A DNA stretch of 64,000 nt from Craspedostauros australis (lineage: Eukaryota > Bacillariophyta > Bacillariophyceae > Mastogloiales > Achnanthaceae): assembly GCA_026770025.1 (NCBI GenBank), contig JAMXDE010000006.1, forward strand, positions 2,982,001 through 3,046,000. The letters are read 5' to 3'. Position 1 is the stretch's first letter, and every line of letters starts with the position of its first letter. Below the pieces are notes generated by a model, which was not told the DNA's origin, searched no databases, and saw only the letters and a program-made list of their open reading frames with translations. Below are positions 41,777 to 50,716 of this stretch, piece after piece. The position numbers and the translations under genes were made by a program.

Positions 41777-44700
41777 AGCATGGCCTGCACCATGGTGCTG
41801 CTGCTCTTCAGTTGATCCAGTCTCTCCATCCACCAAGATGCACGAGCATATGCGTTCACGCGCGCCAAAAAAAACACGCAGAAACTTACAGAGAATGCTC
41901 TGCCTTGCGTTACTTCACAGGAATGTTGCGCGGGTCGTCAAGGACCTCAGCGGGACGGTTGATCGATCTTGCGATCGTCGGTTGGTGATGGTGGGTGGAG
42001 TTGTTGCGTTGCATCTGCTCTCTTGCTTTGATTGTGTGTCCTCTCAGTTTGGTGTCACTGTCAATGTCGATGTCAGTGGGTATGTGTATGTGTGTATGTG
42101 TGTGAGAGTAAGGGTGTGGGTGCTTTGATGGGGCTGCCTCCTGCAAACCAGACACACAGCCTGGTTTGCGCTTGACAACCTCTCTCCTCGTCGCCTACGC
42201 GACGTCTCGTTCATTTTTCTTCTTTCCGCAGTTGCTCGTTCGGCAATCGCATAACTTCCACACCCACAACCACCAACAGAATTGCACACACGTGAAGATT
42301 CACCAACCAACAACAGCAAACAACAACAGCAAACAGCAACAGGAGACAGCGATAGCAGTAACAACAAGGACCCCTTCGATCCGCACTCACACACTCGACA
42401 TCAACAACGACAACCACACACAACGGTGACAACCTCCTTCCGTTGATCTCAAAGGTGGAAGAAACTTGCGAGGCAACCAGACAAGCCGACAACACAACAC
42501 GAAAAACCGCGCAAGAAACAGGGGAACGAACGAGAACGGATACCTCTCCAAACACGAGAGTTCAGAGGGCAATGTTCTGGACCAATGAGAACTGTCGATT
42601 CCTTCGTGTGACGAGCTGGCATGAAGGTTCGACGGACGTGTTCTCATGAATGACGATAGTTGACATCGCTCTCTGCGGTGTCTGCGTGTTTTCGTCTGTG
42701 TGCGTTCCTGTTTTTTGTTCTTTCCGTGGAATGTTGATGCGCACAGACATGCTCTGCCAAGATTCCGTCTCATCCTAAGTGAGAACGTCTCACAACTTCT
42801 GACAACCACACAAACAAACAACATCCACCAATCAGATCGAAGACACGTCAAAAAATGAGACAGCGGTGATCAGCTATTTATGGTCACAACGGAAGGGAAC
42901 GTTAAATGGATCTCATTTCAATCGTGTGTAAAGTCATCAGATGTGGTCCACTTGGTCAGTATCGATATTGCATGTTCCACGTGGAAGCTGTGTCGGCCGC
43001 ACTTGCGATCACATTTTCTCGCCAACTGCAGCCGAGGGCACAGACACACACAAAGCCACAGACAATGCGATGGGCTGCTGCGCCACGCATCCGCGAACTT
43101 TGTTCCAAAACAGAACAAATGCATCAACGCCGAGATGTCAAAGAATTTTTTGCGATGCTGCCGGCGGCAGTCGGATCTTGGGAACCGAGCGCAGCAACTC
43201 GCTTGGGGGTTATCGTGTTGGTGTTGGCGATCACAACGCTGGTGACGTTGTTGTCCGTGCTGTCTGCGTGTTTGGGTTGCGTGTCACCGTTGTCTCCACA
43301 ATGCGTTTCCCTCTCTGTGTTGCCTGCCTTCGAATCCATTCCTTTTGGCTCCAATCCGCGCCTGTTGTGCGTGTCTGGTGTGGTGATGTCTCGTGATGTG
43401 TTGCGTTGTGTGGTTGGCTGTTGACATGGGTGTTTCGTTGGCGAATTGATCGGCACATCAGTTGGCTGTGTGGCTGCCGTGTGCATCCAGATGACAACCA
43501 CCATCACAAATTGTGAAGCCGACACATCAAGATGTCAGCTTGTGGAGGGAACGGGGCAGTGCAAAGTGATCAGCAACAGAGAGACGGAAGAGAGAGAGAG
43601 AGAAGAAGAAGAAAGACGTGAAGAAATCAGAACAGACATCCAATTGCCGACATGTTCTGATATCTCGTGTTTGTACATTAATATGTATGGTACCATGCTC
43701 CGTCATCTACTGTACTCGCAGCATGATCATGTGAGATTTGAAGTATTGTCGTGTGAAGAGTAGAGCGATAGCCACGCCCATCGAACGCAGTATGCCGATC
43801 ATTGGAGTGTCAGACATCTCTCCAACATCAACGCAGCGTGTGGCACACCAATAGAGGACTCGCAACACCGTCTCTCCAAGCCAAGCCAAGCCAAGCGAAC
43901 AGCCTCAATGACATCACATCACGTGGCATGACGGTTTGCGCCAACACAGGGATGAATAGTCCGCTGTTCCCGGCGTGTGGATGGTAATGGCACTCCACCG
44001 GGCAACTTCGCGGCGCTTTCGATCTTTCTGCTCCGTTGTCTCTCCCTGCTCGCACGCGTACGGGAGACGAGTGTCGAAGCGTGGGACCGAAGAACCAACC
44101 CCTTCTGTCTGGCCGAGCCCGGCGCTTTTGTGCGCAGCTTTTCATCCATACCGTGTTCCGCTTGGAGCCCTGCTTTCTCTTGATCTGCCACCACCTCTCT
44201 CCATAGATATCCGTCATACTCACAAGTACGAACACTGCCGTGACCATAATTACCTCTCGCGAAAGGCAAAGCAAGATAGTCTCTCCGGAGAAAGCGAGAG
44301 AGAGGGAGGGAGATAAGGAACCGAGTCGACGCGTCCGTGTCATTGTACAAGTTGCATCATAATCCCTCCATGTACAAGCCCGGATGATGTCCTTTGCTCC
44401 TTCGTCTCGTCCGTCCACATCAAAGCTGGTCTTCGATTTACGCACTCGTCTTGTGTGGAAGCAGAGAAGACGACCCAGCGCGGCGCGACAGCCGCGCATG
44501 GATACCTGTACGTATACAATGCTGCAACCGTGAAGATCGTGTGTTCGTAAGCAACCCCAGCAACGTCAGAATGAGACCGTGCCCGAGCACCCTCCCTTGT
44601 CTTGTTTTATGCTTCATGAGCTGTGAGTCATCAACACATTCATCTACTGTTCTCCAATCGATGGTACAAAGCATCATCCATTTGTCGTCGGATTCCAAGA

Positions 44701-46491
44701 CCTCTGGCGCGAAAACAAAGCGTCGAGATTGTCCATGAAGAACCAGGTGAGCGCCGCTTGGAAAGGTGGCGTTGTCTCATGTTAGCGCGGTTTTCTCATC
44801 GACCTCGTATTGGCGACGAAAGACAGCGCAACACCACGGCTTCGACGGTTCAGCACAACAAGTGTGAACCTCCGTAGACGACTTGGGTAAATATGCGGTG
44901 TTGGCATGCCTACCGTGCTACTCTATACGATATGACGATCACATGTACGAGTAGGATATATGGGTTTGGACGTATCTACTCGTATGTTGACGCGTGTGAG
45001 ACTACTCGCCGCTCCAATCGTAACATGCCATCCGCTCTCAAGCGTCGGCGCGAGAGCAGGCACTCTCGACGGAACCTGCATTAGTCGTTTCGTGTGCCAA
45101 TCCAAGACCGATGCGTGGACAACACTGTGGGTTCCACGTTCAGCAGGGCTCGGAAGAGGTGGTGTCGGGTTGGGACATGCAACCTGCAAGATCATCTTTG
45201 CGGTTGTTGTGTGGTGTTGTGCTGATGCAAGCGCGCGCAGGTTTGTCGATTCGTTCTAAAATCCGTCCATCCGCTCATCATCCAATCAATCCTCTGTCCG
45301 TGTGTTGGCGCTTCGGCTCTCCGTGTTTGTCGATCCAAAATGTCGACGGTCTTCTTCGCAACCACAAAAGACAAAATGACCTGTTGTGAATGTGCACGGT
45401 AATTTCATATTGACAAACTCGTCCGCTCCCAATGTGCAGTACCTGAGTGTCCATAGTAGGCATGTGCAAGTGATGGCGCTTCGCATTATCAGGGCTCAGC
45501 TCTAATCGTGTCGTGTGCACACACTGAAGTCGACATGCGAATACACTCTAACCATGATAGAGCGCGCTTGTATTCCACCCTCCGAACGCCTCTTTCTCAT
45601 TTGTTGTTGACGGTGACATGATCGAAACCGAACTTGCGAAAGGTCTTCACGAACAGCTTATCGGTCTTGGTTTGCGCTCCCTCGTGGTTATTTGTTGGAT
45701 ATGTCGTGCATTTCGCAAAACGGAGAGGAACTGAGGCCACACAATTTGCTCCAAACAATGAGCAATCACCGCCTCCGATCACAAGAGCGAGAATGCACAC
45801 AATCGTGCGCCGTCTCGCTCTGTTGGTTTCAGCATGTAGTTCCCATCTCTCTGGTGAGGGGATGCCCACCACTCACCCACACCGATCCACGCTCAGCGAC
45901 ACCCATTCGCTGACCACACCAGCAAACACCGTCAACCAGACGCAGCGAATGGCAAAGCGAAAATGCATAGCAAGCGACACAGACGTCAAGACATGCCAGT
46001 AATGTCTGACGAAGCGCACCGTTCGAGCAACACCAACTCCTCGTACCTCCGACGAACGGCTCCAAAGCGGAACGAGTGAACCATTTTCGATGGCAGTGCT
46101 TGGCAGCATAGTTGTTCTCGCAGGTCAGAGTGTCCAAAAGTCCGCCGCGCCTAACACGAACAACACCCGCTTTGTCGACGCAGCAACGCGTCCACTCCAT
46201 TCCGACTGACTCTCCCATCACTATCTCCCCCATAAAAAAGCAAAGGACCATCTCGCATGCAAACAACACAATTCATCCGTTTCTCGCTTCATCTACGCGT
46301 TCATACAAGCAGACATTCGCACCGTACATTCGAAGCCTGATCAGCTAGCTGCGAGCGCTTCACGACGCCATACCAAGCCATATCATATCAAGCCGCGCCA
46401 CACCATCCCAGCTCATCCACCAAAATACTCATAATCGCAGAAGACCGACCATCCAAACGTCTCCCGATCATCACACTTTCTCCATTCCACC
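41777..46491. other. Intergenic, 4.7 kb; no clear gene
   Basis: ORFs of 60-220 codons occur on both strands with no recognisable domain. The longest are 43828-44499 (minus) and 42906-43424 (plus, with one hydrophobic span). A CAA/ACA-rich stretch at 42270-42440 looks like a plus-strand leader. A GA-rich run is at 43586-43618. TACTCGTA (either strand) occurs at 44946 and 44977. The last ~250 bases are CA-rich and form the probable leader of the U-box gene. Confidence 0.55.
45597..45872 (-). CDS. Doubtful 91-aa ORF, unknown
   Basis: It has a hydrophobic stretch (TIVCILALVIGGG) and a C-terminal part (KTDKLFVKTFRKFGFDHV) whose codon pattern looks coding. It may be an exon of a longer minus-strand gene. 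The plus strand is also open here, so confidence is low. Confidence 0.25.
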   Translation of the reverse strand: MVGIPSPERWELHAETNRARRRTIVCILALVIGGGDCSLFGANCVASVPLRFAKCTTYPTNNHEGAQTKTDKLFVKTFRKFGFDHVTVNNK

Positions 46492-47208
46492 ATGAGCAGT
46501 CATCGATGCCCAGCCGAATTCCTGTGCGCTCTCACAGGATTCATCATGACGGACCCCGTCATGACCTCCCAAGGCATTCACTTCGAGCGAGCTGCGATCC
46601 TCACATGGCTCGGCGCCATCAACGCTCCTGCCGCCTCCGAGCATGGCGCATGCAACGCGAAACAAGGCAACCAAGACAACAAGGCAAGTCGGTGGGCAGG
46701 CCGTTTGTGCCCGATCACTTTGTTGCCGCTCCTCGAGAATGACCTGCGGCGGGACGAAGGTCTCAGACAGCAGATCGAGATGTGGCATCGCACCCAAGCA
46801 TCGACGAACAATGCCACGTCCGATGACAGTCTCGATTCAAGACATCAGCAGCAGCGACAGCGACAGCAACAACAGCAAACCCATCAGGCAATGTTGCTCA
46901 AGCCGATGGCTGCTGGCAGATCGCCATCGGACACTTCATCCATCGTGGATTCCAACCAAGCCACTGCCAAGCTCCGACAAGTTCAGGACAGGATGTCGAT
47001 GATCGAGCAGGACTCCTTGGAGTATCTGCCACCAACCAACCCAAACGACAGAGGCCATCCTGGCATGCTCAACATGCACACGATCTCGCTGCTTGAAAGC
47101 CGAGGCTTTTTGGACGGTTCATCGGACTACAGGATTTCATCGCTACAGACTCTGCACATCCTCGATGATGTGGCTGCAATTTTGGATCAACCTCTGATCC
47201 TCGATTGA
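46492..47208 (+). CDS. U-box domain protein (probable E3 ubiquitin ligase), 238 aa
   Basis: The U-box binds E2 enzymes to direct ubiquitin transfer. The first half reads CPAEFLCALTGFIMTDPVMT, then GIHFERAAILTWL (residues ~6-43). The second half resumes at CPITLLPLLENDLRRDEGL (~73-91) with LRQQIEMW. Between them is an insertion of about 28 residues rich in Ala, Asn and Gln, where most U-boxes have a short loop. A Gln/Arg tract (~118-132) follows, then a short helical part (KLRQVQDRMSMIEQD) and a C-terminal segment with no known domain. There are no ARM repeats or kinase, so substrate choice is unknown. The CA-rich leader just before ATG 46492 supports the start. Confidence 0.85.
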   Translation: MSSHRCPAEFLCALTGFIMTDPVMTSQGIHFERAAILTWLGAINAPAASEHGACNAKQGNQDNKASRWAGRLCPITLLPLLENDLRRDEGLRQQIEMWHRTQASTNNATSDDSLDSRHQQQRQRQQQQQTHQAMLLKPMAAGRSPSDTSSIVDSNQATAKLRQVQDRMSMIEQDSLEYLPPTNPNDRGHPGMLNMHTISLLESRGFLDGSSDYRISSLQTLHILDDVAAILDQPLILD

Positions 47209-47632
47209 TGAAGTCGCGTCACGCTTCCGCAGTTCGGTTCGAGGGCATCCAACCGCTCATCCATTTATCTACTCTAGTCGTTCTATTCTATATTTATCGG
47301 AAGTATGGCAGCATGTTAGTACTCGTAACATGGTGGTGTATATCTGCGCAACACGATTGCAACTTCTGCTGCAATGGCGGGCTCGTGATGTCTCTCCGAC
47401 TCCTCCATCCAATTCCGTGAGAACCATAATTGGGGTAGCTCGTAGGAGATACTCTTGCATGGAGCGAGAGGCTACAAGATTGTATTATACGAGCAATGCC
47501 ACGGTATCTTAACTAAAACTCATAACCACAGCCGACCACACGTTGACCTTACGCACGAACAACCAATAAAGCATCACCATGCGAGTAGAATTAGCCGCCT
47601 ACTCCCTCTTTGTCTTCGTAGTCGTGACTCTG
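47209..47632. other. Intergenic, 424 bp, between convergent genes
   Basis: It contains the 3' ends of the U-box and monooxygenase genes, with one TACTCGTA at 47320. No gene seen. Confidence 0.7.
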
Positions 47633-50020
47633 TTACGGGCCATCCGGTTCCGTTGCGTCTGGTATTCCCGTCACGGGCGTATCAATGCCAAAGTAGCGTG
47701 CCGCGAGCTGCAACGCCAGGAAACGCGAATAGTGCCGGCTCTGTGCCAGATTACCACCTTGGAACCAAAGGCCATCCACATTGGTCGGCTTCCACATGTT
47801 CCGCAACTCGCCCTGCCACGGCCCGGGGTCCTTGTGAGGCCGTCTGCCCCAGCCTAGCCCCCACGTGCGTCCGACAGATTTGGCGACATCGTTGCCGCAG
47901 ATCTCTGCCACCCACTGATCCAGCGTGTCGTAGCCAGTGGCGAAGACGATGACGTCCGCAGGGATTGACTTCGTTTCATGTTCGCGTTCACTGTTGCTGC
48001 TGCTGTTGCTGCCGCTGCTGCTGCTGTTGCTGTCGCTGGTACCACCATCTTCTTCACCTACCGCATCGGCAGAATCGACGGCAACGACAACTTCTTCCTC
48101 GCCGATGGAATGGACCGTGCCATGGACGATCTGGATTTCACCATCCGTGACGAGCTCGGCGGCGCCCATGTTGATGTAAAAGCCACCCCCTTCGGTCGCG
48201 CTCTTGGCGAACAGACCCGTCCCATCAGGACCGAAGTCTAGCCTGTATCCAGCCGCGATCAGTCCATCGTGCAGTTCCTTGTCCAGCTCCCTCATTTGAT
48301 TCGTGACGGCCGTCCATCGTGTGAGGAGCTGCTTGAACGGCACGGTGGTGGCAACCAGATCGGCATCTTCGTGATCCAAGGGCGGGTGCTCGTTGTACAG
48401 CGGTCCCAATCCGTGCTTCAACACGGCGTCGGTAGACACGATCAGCGACGGCGATCGCTGTATCATCGTCACGGATTCGGCACCCTGCTCCCACACATCC
48501 TGGCAGATATCCAACGCGGAGTTGTTAGCGCCCACGACAACGACCCGCTTGCCCTTGAAGCGCTTGCCACCAACGTACTTGGACGAATGCAGCATGGTTC
48601 CGCGGAAGGTATCGGCCCCTGGGAAGCTGGGCGTGCGTGGATGCGACGAATTGCCCGTTGCAAAGACTACGTGTCGCGCTCGCAACGTGCTGCGGACGCT
48701 GCCTGGCAAGGGACGGTTGTCCTCGTCGACTGGGCGAGTTTCGATCGCGATTTCCCATACGGGAGCTGCGTCATCGCCAGCTGCGCCGTTGGTGCCATCA
48801 TCAGTACCTGGGACTTGGGTCGCCGACACCACCTTCGTGTTTGTTCGCACGTTGATGTCCATGGTCTTGGCGTACTGCTCCATCCAATCGGCGATCTTAT
48901 CTCTGGGGCAAAAGATGGGCCACGAGGGTGGAAATGGCATGTACGGCATGTGATTGTACCACACCGGGTCATGAAGATGCAGGCTGGGGTATCGCCGACG
49001 CCATGCGGCGCCTGGCTTGTCAGCCGCCTCCAAGACCGCGTAGTCAACACCCAGCAGCTCCAAGCGAGCGCCGAGCCCCAGCCCGCCCTGACCGCCACCA
49101 ATGACGACCACGAAATGGTCCAGACCGTCGTTGTTCTTGAGATCGTTCTGAACAGCGACGCCATCTGAAGCGCTTGTTGATGTTGCGGAACTTTTCGCCG
49201 ACACCTTGCCATTGCGCCGCCGATCCGGCCAATAAACTCGATCCGGCATGGGACCATGGATCGCACCGCGGATCCTGTGATCGCGAACTCGAAACGGATG
49301 ATCGTTGAGATCCATCAGCACGGTCAGCAATCGCTGGGCCTTCCATCCATCGTTGTTGGCATTGCCCGTCAACGGCTTTTCGAGACGAACAAAGGCCTTG
49401 CCCGTGCCAACGCTCGTCGTCAGATCGCACCACACGTCGATGGATGCAATTGCAAGTCCGTTCTTGGCGTTCGACGTGCCTTGTGCTCGCGCTACTGCCG
49501 TTGCTGCTGGCGCTGTTGCTGTTATTGTATCGACTGCGTACTTCGGTGGTAAAGGCGACGCAGCGGCTTCCAACATGAAATCCGCCGGCATGGACGGGGA
49601 TGTCATCAGCTGCGAGATCGATGCCTTGCCTTCCATCGTGACGATATTCCACGAGCAAGCCACCATGTCTCTCCAGAAGGGAGTTTCGTGCGAGATGAAC
49701 AGGTCGTCCACCATCTCGCTTATTTCATCGCTGTCGCCCACATTTCCTTTCCTTTTCGCCTTGACTTTGGCCGTCGCAGCTGTGAATCGATTGATCCAAT
49801 CGTCCACAACCTCGTTCACCGCTTCGGATGAGATTTGTGCGGATGCCGATTCCGCTGCTGCTGTGCTGCTGGAGGCAAGTGATGTCCTGTGATGCGTCGC
49901 TGCGCTGCTGACATGTGATGATGGCGCAAACGCTTTGCATCGCTGTTGCAGCACAAGTAGACACAGCACAGCGAGCAGCGTCTGCAGCCACATCCTGTCT
50001 CCGCACTTCCTCCTCATCAC
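47633..50020 (-). CDS. Flavin-containing monooxygenase, plastid-directed, NTF2-like N-terminal region, 795 aa
   Basis: It is an FAD- and NADPH-dependent oxygenase that would add one oxygen atom to a small substrate. After a signal peptide (WLQTLLAVLCLLVLQQ) comes KAFAPS, an ASAFAP-type site for plastid import. Residues ~65-270 resemble the NTF2/SnoaL-like fold seen before the FMO part in bacterial and fungal YUCCA-like enzymes (DDWINRF, then ETPFWRDMVACSWNIVTMEG). The FAD motif is GGGQGGLGLG (~305). The FMO fingerprint FRGTMLHSSKY sits near 480. The NADPH motif is VVVVGANNSALD (~495), and FATGYDTLDQWV comes near 695. A Ser/Asn/Gly-rich linker lies near 670. The substrate is unknown: YUCCA enzymes make auxin in plants, but that role should not be assumed here. 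Confidence 0.88.
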   Translation of the reverse strand: MMRRKCGDRMWLQTLLAVLCLLVLQQRCKAFAPSSHVSSAATHHRTSLASSSTAAAESASAQISSEAVNEVVDDWINRFTAATAKVKAKRKGNVGDSDEISEMVDDLFISHETPFWRDMVACSWNIVTMEGKASISQLMTSPSMPADFMLEAAASPLPPKYAVDTITATAPAATAVARAQGTSNAKNGLAIASIDVWCDLTTSVGTGKAFVRLEKPLTGNANNDGWKAQRLLTVLMDLNDHPFRVRDHRIRGAIHGPMPDRVYWPDRRRNGKVSAKSSATSTSASDGVAVQNDLKNNDGLDHFVVVIGGGQGGLGLGARLELLGVDYAVLEAADKPGAAWRRRYPSLHLHDPVWYNHMPYMPFPPSWPIFCPRDKIADWMEQYAKTMDINVRTNTKVVSATQVPGTDDGTNGAAGDDAAPVWEIAIETRPVDEDNRPLPGSVRSTLRARHVVFATGNSSHPRTPSFPGADTFRGTMLHSSKYVGGKRFKGKRVVVVGANNSALDICQDVWEQGAESVTMIQRSPSLIVSTDAVLKHGLGPLYNEHPPLDHEDADLVATTVPFKQLLTRWTAVTNQMRELDKELHDGLIAAGYRLDFGPDGTGLFAKSATEGGGFYINMGAAELVTDGEIQIVHGTVHSIGEEEVVVAVDSADAVGEEDGGTSDSNSSSSGSNSSSNSEREHETKSIPADVIVFATGYDTLDQWVAEICGNDVAKSVGRTWGLGWGRRPHKDPGPWQGELRNMWKPTNVDGLWFQGGNLAQSRHYSRFLALQLAARYFGIDTPVTGIPDATEPDGP

Positions 50021-50716
50021 CGCAGCAGATCAGCGTCGCGTCGCGTCACGGTAGCTTCAATGCAGGTGCTGGCAGCAGCATGGAAGGTGGTCGGAGGCAG
50101 GATTGTGCGGAGCCTTGGTATTGGTATTGGTGCAAGCCCAGACACCACCTTCTGCTTTGGTGTTTTGTGGTGTTTGGATCTTGTCATGGGGGTTCGGAAC
50201 CAATCACCACAACGTGTCCAGATACCTTGGAATGATGTAAATCAGTCCTGTTTCCAAGATGTTGGTCACGATTCTGTAGTCTATCTTTAATGGAAGTCTA
50301 TGTCGAAACGTCTTTCGCTCTGTGTCCGTTGTTTGGTTCTGGACGTTGCAACGGACGATTGTTCAAGTCTACGCTACGTGCATCACTCTAGAGAGTCCAC
50401 AGTCCAGCAGAGTAGGGTGATGGGTATGAACAAGTATGAGCCCGCTATTATCTCATGTACGTACTCTACCACTAATGCATCGTATGAAGTTGTGTCTTGA
50501 TTTCCTGTGCTTCTCTTCATCCGCCCAACACACGCTCATGGATGTGCGTGTGTTGATCCTGTTGTTGATGCTGGTGCCACGAGAGTTGCAGATCCTGTAG
50601 CCCAACAGCAAATGAAATGAAATGAAAATGGATAGGGTGATGATCTGCGCATCTACCAAAATGGGGCGACCACGAGCGTCGCTGCATGCAAGAGCAAGTC
50701 ACGCAGTTTGAAGTAT
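50021..50716. other. Intergenic, 696 bp
   Basis: It lies between two minus-strand genes. It should hold the promoter of the monooxygenase (near 50021-50300) and the 3' end of the next gene. No ORF of note. Confidence 0.6.

Noticed and set aside
41579-41836. 85-codon minus ORF spanning the right Copia boundary
   Set aside because: It joins flanking host DNA to LTR sequence and so is created by the insertion; it is not a gene.
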